From Enterobacteriaceae bacterium RIT691 (GTDB lineage Bacteria > Pseudomonadota > Gammaproteobacteria > Enterobacterales > Enterobacteriaceae), in contig WJYM01000003.1 in the NCBI GenBank assembly GCA_009668205.1, forward strand, positions 124,001-188,000: 64,000 nt of DNA, given 5' to 3'. The translations under genes were made by a program, and so were the position numbers. Positions 28,421-36,697 of the stretch are shown one piece after another; positions within the stretch are counted from its first letter, which is position 1; each line of letters begins with the position of its first letter. Below the pieces are notes generated by a model, which worked only from the letters and a program-made list of their open reading frames with translations, searched no databases and was not told where the DNA came from.

Positions 28421-29170
28421 GTGATTATAATTAACTCCATTAAAGATAAACTGGAAAAATCCACAAATCACTCCAATCCTTTTATTGGTGTTGATGAGCT
28501 GGGCAATGATTGGTTTGTAAAAACATATTTTAGCAAGTCCGGTCATGAAACAAATGCGTTGTTTAATGAATTAGTAGCTTTTAAATTAGCCGAAAAAATA
28601 GGTTTACCTTGGCCAAAAGGCCATGTAGTTCAGTTTTCTGAAAGTGTAAAGAGTGAACTAAATGTATCAACTTCTCATTTTATTGCATATGAGTTCATAC
28701 ATGATCTAGAAGAGTTGCCTGAGGATTATCAATTTAGTAATAACCAAATGAAAAATCTCTATGGCAAATCAATATTTGATAATTGGCTATCAATAGGTGA
28801 TTTAAAAAATGATACTTGCAAATTGTTAAATGGCGAATTGCTATTCATGGATGCTGGAATCGCCTTTGAAGATGATAATTGTGAAACGTGGAGGGAAGGT
28901 GGCCTTATATGGACAGATAATAAATTGTTTATTGAATCATCGCCATATCATCGCGGAATTTTGCATTCTGCAGAAGAGTATAAATCATGGATGGATAAAA
29001 TTTGTGAAATACCTGTTGAGTTTTATCAATCCATCGCAGATAGCATCCCTCAAGATTGGCATGTTCCGGAAAGTTATAAATTAAAATTTGTTGAGGTATT
29101 TTCATCGTCTTGTGAGAGATTTATTCCTATGATGAAATCATGTATCGAGTGGGAATTAAATCACCAATAA
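28421..29170 (+). CDS. HipA-like kinase-fold protein
   Basis: A 249-residue protein resembling the small stand-alone HipA-like kinases (HipA_2 type). Features are FIGVDELGNDWFVKTY (glycine-rich strand and candidate ATP lysine, about 23-38), NELVAFKLAEKIGLPWP (about 55), the loop region FDNWLSIGDLKNDTC (about 118) and a DFG-like metal aspartate in LLFMDAGIAF (about 140). I start at GTG 28421 with GAAGG upstream; a longer reading from 28286 runs through the possible IS remnant. The catalytic loop is compressed compared with HipA, so activity is uncertain. There is no HipB-like partner beside it. The gene is markedly AT-rich, with different codon use from the core, implying horizontal transfer. 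Confidence 0.7.
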   Translation: MIIINSIKDKLEKSTNHSNPFIGVDELGNDWFVKTYFSKSGHETNALFNELVAFKLAEKIGLPWPKGHVVQFSESVKSELNVSTSHFIAYEFIHDLEELPEDYQFSNNQMKNLYGKSIFDNWLSIGDLKNDTCKLLNGELLFMDAGIAFEDDNCETWREGGLIWTDNKLFIESSPYHRGILHSAEEYKSWMDKICEIPVEFYQSIADSIPQDWHVPESYKLKFVEVFSSSCERFIPMMKSCIEWELNHQ

Positions 29171-29310
29171 TATAAATAACTAAGCAGAAACTTCTGCTTC
29201 TCGCTCTTAACAGACACTAGCCCCAATGATCTTCGAGGCGGCTTCCATTCCCAGGTAAAAGTCCAGAGCCCCTCTTGTCGATACTCCCCAACAGCCGTAT
29301 TCTCCAAAGG

Positions 29311-29390
29311 CACCTGCAAAATCAGGCGCCGGGATTAGCCTCCTGACCTAACTTAGTGGCGACACACCGGCGCGTCAGCGCCTAAAAACC
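29311..29390 (+). repeat. P4-like leader repeat, copy 2
   Basis: CACCTGCAAAATCAGGCG, then gccgggattagcctcctga and GGCGC-GTCA-GCGCC (29369-29382), matching the block at 17065-17149 in order and spacing. The T-run after the hairpin and the CI/C4-like RNA fold are missing here. Confidence 0.75.
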
Positions 29391-29409
29391 ACTTAGTGAA
29401 AGTAATCTT

Positions 29410-29625
29410 ATGACTTCAATCCTCAATCCCGACATGCCGCAGCATTTTTCGACCGATGCCGATGTGCTGTGCGACTACTGTCAGACTCTGACGCAGGTTG
29501 TTGCCGGACAGTCGCTGCTGCCGGAAACGGAGCGCGTGCTGAAGGGGTTGCTGTGTGAACGGGTATGGCTGTTTGCCGCCGATTTAAAAGCGCCACGCTG
29601 GGCAGATAACAACACTGAGCACTGA
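29410..29625 (+). CDS. Uncharacterised 71-residue protein, short paralogue of the 145-residue protein
   Basis: Begins MTSIL, as the longer paralogue begins MTSII, then continues directly with the C-terminal homology: DADVLCDYCQTLTQVV, LLPETERVLKGLLCE and DLKAPRW. About 80 residues corresponding to positions 6-84 of the longer protein are absent, so it looks like an internally deleted or minimal version. The start codon is fixed by homology; there is no strong ribosome-binding site (gaaagtaatctt). Function unknown. It sits at the far side of the autotransporter/HipA segment. Confidence 0.75.
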   Translation: MTSILNPDMPQHFSTDADVLCDYCQTLTQVVAGQSLLPETERVLKGLLCERVWLFAADLKAPRWADNNTEH

Positions 29626-29755
29626 AACACGCGATCGCCAGCGTCATCGTAGATCCGCTTTTACAGAGAAACCTGTTGCCCCAATTGGGAATTCCCCCAG
29701 CAAAAATGAGACAATTCAGGTTTCTTCATCGTTTCCCTGCTGGCGTAAAGAAATT

Positions 29756-29775
29756 ATGATTGAGCGCTCACTCAT
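29756..29775. promoter_or_regulatory. Palindromic operator, probable TetR-family binding site
   Basis: ATGATTGAGCGCTCACTCAT is a 20-bp inverted repeat with one mismatched pair, centred 25 bases before the regulator's start codon. Size and symmetry fit autoregulation by a TetR-type dimer. Confidence 0.65.
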
Positions 29776-29789
29776 TTAATAGGTTCAGC

Positions 29790-30368
29790 ATGGCCAGGCC
29801 CCTCGATCCCGCAAAACGTACGGCAATTCTTAACGCGGCAATTCACTGCATTCAACAACAGGGTCTGCATGCGTCGACGTCTGCCATTACCCGGGAAGCC
29901 AATGTCTCGGCCGGAACGTTGTTCACCTATTTTCCGGATAAGGTCACGTTACTGAACTGCCTGCTGCTGGAACTGGCGGGAGAGATGAGTATCGCGCTGA
30001 TGCAGGGTTTTCCCGTTGAGGCGAGCATAAAAGACAAAGCCTTTCATGCCTGGCAGGCCTATGTGGTGTGGTCGCGCCAGCACGCTGACCGGCGTCACTG
30101 CGTAAAACAGCTGATGGTGTCCTGTTTCATTTCCGAGGAGACGCATCAGGCCATTCAGGGAATGTTGAAGAGTGTGTATGAAGTGCTCAACGAGCTGGGT
30201 GCCTCGCATCACTGCAGCAGCGTGGAGTTCATCACCGCCGTGATGGGATCGTTGGCGGAAACCACCATCGATTTTGTCCTGCGCGAGCCAGAAAAAGAGC
30301 GGCACTATATTGAGATGGGTTTTTATATGTTCTGGCAGGCCGCAGGGATGACATCCGAAAAGGCGTGA
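29790..30368 (+). CDS. TetR/AcrR-family transcriptional regulator
   Basis: A 192-residue regulator. The N-terminal helix-turn-helix (about 8-52) reads AKRTAILNAAIHCIQQQG, ITREANVSAGTLFTYFPDKVTLL, the classic TetR pattern; the remainder is a ligand-binding and dimerisation domain without a recognisable ligand. I start at the ATG giving MARPLDPAKR; an upstream TTG lies inside the palindromic operator. It is followed after 119 bases by an outer-membrane protein gene on the same strand, its most likely target besides itself. Confidence 0.92.
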   Translation: MARPLDPAKRTAILNAAIHCIQQQGLHASTSAITREANVSAGTLFTYFPDKVTLLNCLLLELAGEMSIALMQGFPVEASIKDKAFHAWQAYVVWSRQHADRRHCVKQLMVSCFISEETHQAIQGMLKSVYEVLNELGASHHCSSVEFITAVMGSLAETTIDFVLREPEKERHYIEMGFYMFWQAAGMTSEKA

Positions 30369-30487
30369 GCTGGCTCCAGGCATAATTTGAATCATCTATG
30401 ATCCTGGCGGAATAACCTTTCGCCGGGCAGCTTTTCTATTCAAAAAATAACCCTACGGTTATTCGCTAATTTAAAAATGGGATTTGC

Positions 30488-31288
30488 ATGTTCTGTAAAA
30501 AAACAATCATCGCTGCTTCTGCGGCACTCCTTTTCGCCACGCACGCCTTTGCGTCCGAGAATACGGAGGAACTGGCAAAGAAGCTGAATAATCCTATTTC
30601 TAACCTGATCAGCGTGCCTTTTCAGTACGATTATGATCAGGGCGTGGGCCCGAATAAAGGTTCCCGCAACTTACTGAATATTCAGCCGGTTGCGCCGATT
30701 GATTTTTCCGATGACGCGATCATCATCAGCCGAACCATTATTCCTCTTGAAAGCGAGCGTAACGTTACGCCAGGCAGCGGGATACAAAGCGCGGTCGGCG
30801 ATATTACGCAGAGTTTCTGGTACTCACCGAAGAAGAAAACCGCTAACGGGTATGTTTGGGGCGTCGGACCGGTACTGACCATCCCGACCGGCACATCGCT
30901 GTCCAGCAAAAGCTGGGGAGCGGGGCCAACGGCCATTGTCCTGAAGCAGCAGGGGCCGTGGACTTACGGCGGGCTGTTTAACCACGTCTGGGATTACGCC
31001 GGGCGCAGCAACCGCAATCACACCAGCCTGACGCTGCTGCAACCGTTTGTCAGCTACACCTGGCCGACGGCCACGTCGGTGGCGATGAATACGGAATCAA
31101 CCTATGACTGGCGAGAAAATCAGTGGAGCGTGCCGGTTAACCTGATGGTCAATCAGGTGCTGAAACTGGGCGGGCAGATTATTCAGGTTGGCACCGGCGT
31201 GCGCTACTGGGCGGTCAGTGATGATAATCATGGTCCGACGGGCTGGGGTCTGCGTATGAACCTCACCTTCCTGTTCCCGTCGAAGTAA
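30488..31288 (+). CDS. Outer-membrane beta-barrel protein of unknown role
   Basis: A 266-residue exported protein with a clear signal peptide (MFCKKTIIAASAALLFATHAFA, cut near residue 22). The mature part has alternating strands with aromatic girdles (SFWYSPKK, GYVWGVGPVLTIPT, YGGLFNHVWDYAG, VGTGVRYWAVSDD) and ends in NLTFLFPSK. This resembles the MetA-pathway/phenol-degradation (PF13557-type) outer-membrane family, often annotated as transporter. The ligand is unknown. Placement behind the TetR gene suggests controlled expression. Confidence 0.75.
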   Translation: MFCKKTIIAASAALLFATHAFASENTEELAKKLNNPISNLISVPFQYDYDQGVGPNKGSRNLLNIQPVAPIDFSDDAIIISRTIIPLESERNVTPGSGIQSAVGDITQSFWYSPKKKTANGYVWGVGPVLTIPTGTSLSSKSWGAGPTAIVLKQQGPWTYGGLFNHVWDYAGRSNRNHTSLTLLQPFVSYTWPTATSVAMNTESTYDWRENQWSVPVNLMVNQVLKLGGQIIQVGTGVRYWAVSDDNHGPTGWGLRMNLTFLFPSK

Positions 31289-31475
31289 TGTTCAACATGC
31301 TTTGCCGAAAGTACGACGTCCACGACCTAAATCCTTGCCCGGTAACGGGCAATGAGCAAAATAATCCAGGGTGAATGGCGGTTTCCGCTTCTGTCGACCA
31401 TGCTCTCAGTAGTCGCCGATGGAAGCGAACAAACATCAGTCAGGAAGGAATATCTTCTTCGCCTCAGGATACGAT

Positions 31476-32999
31476 ATGCGCCATGCACTTTTGCCGGTTC
31501 TCGCAGCGGTGTGCCTTTTTATTACCGGTGCTTTTATTCTGAATCTGCAGCTCTGGTATTCCGCCAGGGCCGAAAGCTATGCGGGCGCCAGGTACGCGGC
31601 CAAAAATATCAACGCTATTCTTGATGAAGCGATGCTCGCCACCCGAACCGCCATTGAGGTCAGTGCGAAAAGCTGTAACGTTGAAGGGCAATATCAGTTG
31701 GGGACGGAAGCCGCGTTGCAGCCTCATCTGCGTACCCTGCTGATTGTTAAACAAGCCAAAGTGTGGTGCTCGTCGCTGCCGGGAAATGGGGCTCTGCTGA
31801 CATCAATTCCCGCGATGACCAATACTCCTTTGTTTCTGGTGCCCTCAAGAGAGACGCTCAATAAAAAACCGGTGCTGATTTACCAGACCCACCATGCAGA
31901 CAGTCAGATTCTGGTAACCATCAGCGATCAGCATGTCCGGGGCGCACTGGATATGTCATCCAGAGAGAGGACGTATTCGCTGCGGGTGGGGAATAATGAG
32001 ATTGGCATGTCGGGCGATGTGAGGCCTGCCGATGAGAGTCTCACTCAAACCGGGCGAGTGGCGTCGAAAAAGTATCCCTTCAGCATTATGTACCCCCAAC
32101 CTCCGCTGTTCGATATACAGCGCATATTCCGTCATGGGCTTGCGATCCTGATTTTTTTGCTGCTGATTACGGCAGTCACGGCGTATGTTCTGGATAAACT
32201 GATGAACAAAAGCGCCACACCGCAGGAAATACTGCGCGGGGCGATTGCCAGAGGGGAGATCGTTCCTTTTTATCAGCCGGTGGTGGATGGCAGAGATGGC
32301 TCGCTGCGCGGCGTTGAAGTCCTGGCTCGCTGGAAGCATCCGACGGCGGGGTATATTTCGCCCGCGTCGTTCATTCCGATTGCCGAAAAATCAGGCCTGA
32401 TTATCCCGCTGACGCAAAGCCTGATGAAGCAGGTCGCGGATAACATGAACGCCATCATGACCAAATTACCTGAAGGTTTTCATGTGGGCATTAACTTCAG
32501 CGCGTCCCATATTACGTCGCCAACCTTTGTTGAAGAGTGTCTCAAATTCAGGGACAGCTTCCACAGCGGCACGCTGCACCTGGTGGTTGAAGTGACCGAA
32601 CGGGAGCCGCTGCACGTGGATGAGGCGCTGGTGCAAAGGCTGAATATTCTTCATGAAAACGGGTTTGTCATCGCGCTGGATGACTTCGGTACCGGCTACT
32701 CCGGACTCTCGTATCTGCACGATTTACATATCGATTATATTAAGATTGATCAGAGCTTTGTGGCGCGGGTAAACGCCGACCCGGATTCGACCCGGATCCT
32801 CGATTGTGTGCTGGATTTGGCGCGTAAACTCTCTTTAAGCATCGTCGCTGAAGGGGTCGAAACCAAAGAGCAGCTCGACTACCTGAACCAGAACAACATT
32901 ACTTTTCTGCAAGGATATTATTTCTACAGACCGGTTCCCTTTACTGAGCTGGTCAAAATCCTGCTGTCTAAACCGCGGGTGAAAGTGGTTGTTGAATAA
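31476..32999 (+). CDS. CSS-motif EAL cyclic-di-GMP phosphodiesterase
   Basis: A 507-residue inner-membrane enzyme of the Pde CSS-EAL type. A membrane helix at about 5-25, a periplasmic CSS domain with VWCSSLPG (about 103) and a second helix at about 220-240 precede the cytoplasmic EAL domain. The EAL domain shows EVLARW (EVL in place of EAL), NFSASHI, EVTERE, DDFGTGYSGLSYL, KIDQSFV and EGVE, so catalytic residues look intact and hydrolysis of c-di-GMP is expected. I choose the ATG with AGGA 8 bases upstream; an ATG 19 codons earlier lacks a ribosome-binding site. In this family the CSS cysteines and DsbA/DsbB redox state control activity. Which E. coli paralogue it corresponds to is unclear. 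Confidence 0.93.
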   Translation: MRHALLPVLAAVCLFITGAFILNLQLWYSARAESYAGARYAAKNINAILDEAMLATRTAIEVSAKSCNVEGQYQLGTEAALQPHLRTLLIVKQAKVWCSSLPGNGALLTSIPAMTNTPLFLVPSRETLNKKPVLIYQTHHADSQILVTISDQHVRGALDMSSRERTYSLRVGNNEIGMSGDVRPADESLTQTGRVASKKYPFSIMYPQPPLFDIQRIFRHGLAILIFLLLITAVTAYVLDKLMNKSATPQEILRGAIARGEIVPFYQPVVDGRDGSLRGVEVLARWKHPTAGYISPASFIPIAEKSGLIIPLTQSLMKQVADNMNAIMTKLPEGFHVGINFSASHITSPTFVEECLKFRDSFHSGTLHLVVEVTEREPLHVDEALVQRLNILHENGFVIALDDFGTGYSGLSYLHDLHIDYIKIDQSFVARVNADPDSTRILDCVLDLARKLSLSIVAEGVETKEQLDYLNQNNITFLQGYYFYRPVPFTELVKILLSKPRVKVVVE

Positions 33000-33070
33000 C
33001 GGCAACCCGGTACATCCCCGAAGAATGCGGGTATAATTGCGCAAAATTCTCAACCGATTTCGGAACGACC

Positions 33071-33610
33071 ATGACAAAACTTTCCTTACAAGAGCAAATG
33101 CTGAAAGCGGGCTTAGTGACCAGCAAGAAAATGGCCAAAGTTCAGCGAACCGCGAAGAAATCGCGCGTTCAGGCGCGTGAAGCCCGTGAAGCGGTGGAAG
33201 AAAACAAAAAGGCCCAAATCGAGCGTGATAAGCAGCTGGTTGAGCAGCAAAAGCAGGCCACGTTATCAAAAGAAATGAAAGCGCAGGTCAAACAGCTGAT
33301 TGAAATGAACGGCATTACCGTCTCAAGAGGCAATATTGATTTTAACTTCACCGACAATAACGTCATCAAAAAAATTGTCGTGGATAAAGCCACGCAGACC
33401 CAGCTCATCAATGGGCGTCTCGCCATTGCTCGCCTGGACGGCGAGAAAGTGGGTGAAAGCAAATACGTGATTATTCCGGCTATCGTCGCGGATAAAATTT
33501 CACAGCGTGATGCCAGCTATATCGTCTTGAATAGTGCACTGAGCGAAGAAATGCAGGACGAAGACGATCCGTACGCTGATTTCAAAATCCCTGATGACCT
33601 GATGTGGTAA
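33071..33610 (+). CDS. yaiL: YaiL-like DUF2058 protein
   Basis: A 179-residue protein very similar to E. coli YaiL: MTKLSLQEQMLKAGLVTSKK, then a long charged helix (about 25-80, KKSRVQAREAREAVEENKKA) likely to be a coiled coil, and a C-terminal domain ending in DEDDPYADFKIPDDLMW. The molecular function is not established; it has been linked to nucleoprotein or polysaccharide effects. In E. coli yaiL lies far away near aroL, so this copy is relocated, or a second one. Confidence 0.9.
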   Translation: MTKLSLQEQMLKAGLVTSKKMAKVQRTAKKSRVQAREAREAVEENKKAQIERDKQLVEQQKQATLSKEMKAQVKQLIEMNGITVSRGNIDFNFTDNNVIKKIVVDKATQTQLINGRLAIARLDGEKVGESKYVIIPAIVADKISQRDASYIVLNSALSEEMQDEDDPYADFKIPDDLMW

Positions 33611-33621
33611 GTCATCTCTTT

Positions 33622-33649
33622 CGCCGGATTCGCTAAGGCTTATCCGGCC
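33622..33649. repeat. REP-like inverted repeat
   Basis: cgccggattcgctaaggctt followed by atccggcc forms the REP-like palindrome between convergent genes. Confidence 0.6.
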
Positions 33650-33716
33650 CGTAACCCCCGCGCTATTTTTTAATTTCGTCCGTCGGCTAAAGCGTAGCCG
33701 CCTCCGGGATCGTTCT

Positions 33717-34415
33717 TCAGAACGGGCTGGGGCTCCTGGCCGCGATGGCTTTTCCGCTCACCGGGTGTACAAAATCCAGTTCGCTCGCATGCAGCATCAG
33801 TCTCGGCGTATTTTCTGTCCCCGCCAGAAGGCGTCCGCCATACAAATCACAGCCTAAGATGGGGTGGCCCAGCCGCTGACAGTGGATGCGTAGCTGATGG
33901 GTACGCCCGGTTTCCGGGGTCAGCCTGACGCGGGTTAACGGCAGGACGGTGCCGTCTTGCTGCTGTTGCTCAACGCGCTCGATAACCTGATAGTGCGAAC
34001 GCGCGGGTTTGCCGCTAACCTCACATAATTTCATTAACGGAAACAGCGCCGGATCTTTGGCAATGGCGGCGTCAATAACGCCTTCATCGTCCGGCAGATG
34101 CCCGCAAAGCAGGGCGCTGTACACTTTACTCACTGCGCGTTGGCTGAACTGCTGGCAAAGGGCGGCGTTTATGACCTTATTGCGGGCAATCACCATCAAT
34201 CCAGACGTGCCGAAATCGAGGCGATGGACAAGCGTGCAGCCAGGAAATTGTTGCACCAGACGGTAATGCACGGAATCAAAATTCTGCGGATTTTTCCCTG
34301 ACAGGCTCAGCAGCCCGGCAGGCTTATTGATCACCAGCAGGTGTGGGTCCTGGCTTAGGATCTCAATCTGCGCATGGCACGGTGGCGCAATAAACGTATC
34401 GATAATCGCAGACAT
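33717..34415 (-). CDS. RluA-family pseudouridine synthase
   Basis: A 232-residue enzyme of the RluA family, isomerising uridine in rRNA or tRNA. HRLDFGTSG (near residue 66) carries the catalytic aspartate, VINKPAGLLS the conserved N-terminal loop, and RLTPETGRTHQLRIH (near 170) the family's C-terminal motif. I start at the ATG giving MSAIIDTFIAPP; a 38-residue upstream extension is not family-like. There is no S4 domain, as in RluA. The target site is not predictable; E. coli rluA itself is elsewhere, so this is a paralogue. Confidence 0.9.
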   Translation of the reverse strand: MSAIIDTFIAPPCHAQIEILSQDPHLLVINKPAGLLSLSGKNPQNFDSVHYRLVQQFPGCTLVHRLDFGTSGLMVIARNKVINAALCQQFSQRAVSKVYSALLCGHLPDDEGVIDAAIAKDPALFPLMKLCEVSGKPARSHYQVIERVEQQQQDGTVLPLTRVRLTPETGRTHQLRIHCQRLGHPILGCDLYGGRLLAGTENTPRLMLHASELDFVHPVSGKAIAARSPSPF

Positions 34416-34551
34416 CAGGCATCCCGGTCGGTGAGTGGCTGCGGATGATAACCAATTTCTGACGGGCTGGCGAATAGAGGGGCGTGGCGGCCAAAGAATG
34501 GTATTATTCCCGGCGATGGGTAAAGCCACAGATTAAGCCTGGAGACGAAGA

Positions 34552-34797
34552 ATGAACAATGACATCCCACTCAAATATTATGACATCGCCGATGAGTATG
34601 CGACGGAAACCAACGCCCCGGTGAGCGATGCAGAGCGCGATGCTCTGGCCCACTATTTTCAGCTGCTGCTGACGCGATTGATGAACAACGAAGAAATCAG
34701 TGAAGAAGCGCAGCAGGCAATGGCTCGTGAAGCGGGCATTGCGGATGCACGCATCGATGAGATTGCCAATTTCCTCAATCAGTGGGGTAATGAGTAA
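34552..34797 (+). CDS. ymjA: YmjA, DUF2543 protein
   Basis: An 81-residue acidic helical protein nearly identical in outline to E. coli YmjA ([47 protein letters not shown]). Function unknown. GGAGACGAAG precedes the ATG. In E. coli the gene lies in a different region of the chromosome, so it belongs to the set of relocated genes next to dapE. Confidence 0.9.
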   Translation: MNNDIPLKYYDIADEYATETNAPVSDAERDALAHYFQLLLTRLMNNEEISEEAQQAMAREAGIADARIDEIANFLNQWGNE

Positions 34798-34874
34798 CGC
34801 TTCGTTTGAGCGGCCCAAATCGCCTGACGTTCAGGCCCGCGATGCGCAGCCCCGCAGGCATTTCAGCCGTTAAT

Positions 34875-34900
34875 AAAAAAGCGCCGTGAGGCGCTTTTTT
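34875..34900. terminator. Bidirectional terminator between ymjA and ypfN
   Basis: AAAAAAGCGCC-GTGA-GGCGCTTTTTT, a symmetric stem with A- and T-runs serving both convergent genes. Confidence 0.93.
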
Positions 34901-34904
34901 AGCG

Positions 34905-35096
34905 TTAAGGTTTCTTTTTCGGCCATTCGTCATCATCGTCCCACTTATCGTTGAAATCACGATGGGGAGGAAGATCCGGTTTGTTGGCCATATATTTTTT
35001 CGGGTCAACGCGTTTCAGATCTTTAATGACGTTGATCATGACGCCTACCAGAAACACCAGCACCAAAATCCACCAATACTTTGCCAGCCAGTCCAT
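34905..35096 (-). CDS. ypfN: YpfN, small membrane protein (UPF0370)
   Basis: A 63-residue single-span inner-membrane protein: [19 protein letters not shown] spans the membrane at the N-terminus, followed by a highly charged tail ([18 protein letters not shown]). I use the second of two nearby ATGs, which has GGAGGT 7 bases upstream and matches the E. coli start. It follows dapE by 27 bases, as in E. coli; function unknown. Confidence 0.95.
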   Translation of the reverse strand: MDWLAKYWWILVLVFLVGVMINVIKDLKRVDPKKYMANKPDLPPHRDFNDKWDDDDEWPKKKP

Positions 35097-35123
35097 GCCC
35101 ATTACCTCCCAGAATGAGGCCGC

Positions 35124-36251
35124 TTACGCGACCAGTTGTTCCATAATCCGCTGATACATCCGAGCCAGAAGCTGCAGGTCGGCGGCGTTCACGCACTCAT
35201 TGATTTTATGAATGGTGGCATTCACCGGTCCCAGCTCCACCACCTGAGCGCCCATCTGTGCGATAAAGCGCCCGTCAGAGGTGCCGCCCGTGGTCAGCAG
35301 CTGCGGTTTAATCTCATTATAGTGCTCAATGGCATTCACCACCGCATCCACCAGTTTGCCGCGTGCGGTCAGGAACGGCTGACCGGACACCCACCAGTCC
35401 ACACTGTAGCGCAGCTGGTGTTTATCGAGCAGGGCGATAACCTGCTGTTTGATCATCTCGTCGGTCAGCTCGGTGCTGAAGCGGAAGTTGAATTGCACGA
35501 ACAGGTCGCCAGGAATGACGTTGTTGCTGCCGGTGCCCGCGTTAATGTTGGCAATCTGCATGCTGGTCTGTGGGAAGAATTCGTTGCCTTTATCCCACTC
35601 GATAGCCACCAGCTCGTTGAGCATCGGGGCGGCACGGTGAACCGGATTGTCTGCCAGATGGGGATAAGCCACATGGCCCTGCACGCCGTGAATGGTCAGG
35701 TTGCAGGTCATCGACCCGCGACGGCCATTTTTCACCACGTCGCCCACCACTTCGGTGCTCGACGGTTCGCCCACCAGACAATAATCCAGACGTTCGTTGC
35801 GCGCCATCAGCGCTTCGACCACCTTCACGGTGCCATGCGTAGCGCTGGCTTCTTCATCGGAGGTGATGAGGAACGCCAGGCGGCCTTTGTGGTTGGGATG
35901 CTGAGCAACAAAACGTTCTGCGGCGATCACCATCGCTGCCAGCGAGCCTTTCATATCGGCGGCACCGCGGCCAAACAGCATCCCGTCGCGGATTGTCGGT
36001 TCGAACGGCGGGTTGATCCAGCGGTCTGCGTCACCTGCAGGCACCACATCGGTATGTCCGGCAAACGCGAGGGTTTCCCCTTTGCCGCGCCAGGCCCAGA
36101 AGTTTTGGGTATCGCCAAAGTCCATGGCTTCTACGGTAAAACCTATTGCGCGCAGGCGCTCAATCATCAACGCCTGACAGCCCGCATCGTCGGGGCTGAG
36201 GGATGGACGGCGAATAAGCTGCTGAGCCAGCTCAATGACCGGGCATGACAT
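35124..36251 (-). CDS. dapE: DapE, succinyl-diaminopimelate desuccinylase
   Basis: Hydrolyses N-succinyl-LL-diaminopimelate in the lysine/peptidoglycan pathway, complementing DapA in this window. The 375 residues equal the E. coli length. M20 metallopeptidase signatures are [12 protein letters not shown] (H66, D68), GRGAADMKG (bridging D99) and TSDEEAS (catalytic E133, zinc E134), with a zinc histidine in NATIHKINE near the C-terminus. The gene starts 3 bases after the yffB stop, so they share a transcript. Confidence 0.98.
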   Translation of the reverse strand: MSCPVIELAQQLIRRPSLSPDDAGCQALMIERLRAIGFTVEAMDFGDTQNFWAWRGKGETLAFAGHTDVVPAGDADRWINPPFEPTIRDGMLFGRGAADMKGSLAAMVIAAERFVAQHPNHKGRLAFLITSDEEASATHGTVKVVEALMARNERLDYCLVGEPSSTEVVGDVVKNGRRGSMTCNLTIHGVQGHVAYPHLADNPVHRAAPMLNELVAIEWDKGNEFFPQTSMQIANINAGTGSNNVIPGDLFVQFNFRFSTELTDEMIKQQVIALLDKHQLRYSVDWWVSGQPFLTARGKLVDAVVNAIEHYNEIKPQLLTTGGTSDGRFIAQMGAQVVELGPVNATIHKINECVNAADLQLLARMYQRIMEQLVA

Positions 36252-36254
36252 ACA

Positions 36255-36608
36255 CTACACCTCGTTAAACGTCTGGTAACTGGAATCACTAAAACCCAGC
36301 AGCATAGGCTTACCGGGCGCGCAGAGCAATGGGCGTTTGATGATTGCTGGCATTTCCAGCATCAGCGTCGCCGCGGCGTCAGCGTTGTCGACGGAGGCTC
36401 GCAGGGATTCATCCAGTTTGCGCCAGGTGGTGCCACGGGTATTGAGCAGCGCTTCCCAGCCCAGTTCAGCGATAAAAGTGTCTAATAATGCACGGTCGAG
36501 GCCGTCAGCCCGGTAGTCGTGAAAGCGGTATTCCACATGATGATCGTCCAGCCAACGGCGCGCTTTTTTGATGGTGTCGCAGTTTTTGATGCCATACATC
36601 GTAATCAT
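36255..36608 (-). CDS. yffB: YffB, ArsC/Spx-like thioredoxin-fold protein
   Basis: A 117-residue ArsC-family protein. The single active-site-like cysteine is in [17 protein letters not shown], and IIKRPLL near the C-terminus is the conserved cis-proline region. The family includes arsenate reductases and Spx, but YffB is not a proven arsenate reductase. The start is ATG 36606-36608 with AAGGA upstream; a 28-residue extension would run through the duplicated upstream region. Its 5' region is the left copy of an 85-bp direct repeat that flanks the island behind it. Confidence 0.94.
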   Translation of the reverse strand: MITMYGIKNCDTIKKARRWLDDHHVEYRFHDYRADGLDRALLDTFIAELGWEALLNTRGTTWRKLDESLRASVDNADAAATLMLEMPAIIKRPLLCAPGKPMLLGFSDSSYQTFNEV

Positions 36609-36689
36609 GATTAATCCTTTTGCATTGTTGCCGGTGAATTGCTCAGTTTTTTCGAATAAACAAAAGCTCGCCGAAATTCTACGCGAAAT
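36605..36689. repeat. 85-bp direct repeat, left copy (yffB 5' region)
   Basis: From the yffB start codon through tgcattgttgccggtgaat, cagttttttcgaataaac and aaaagctcgccgaaa to acgcgaaat. It is repeated in the same orientation at 43562-43646 with three mismatches (positions 11, 33 and 73 approximately). The two copies bracket the type VI effector/immunity island. Confidence 0.93.
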
Positions 36690-36697
36690 CAAACAGC

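Noticed and set aside
31335-31352. TTGCCCG-GTAA-CGGGCAA hairpin as a terminator or riboswitch
   Set aside because: No T-run follows and there is no larger conserved fold; it may just be a small inverted repeat before the EAL gene.
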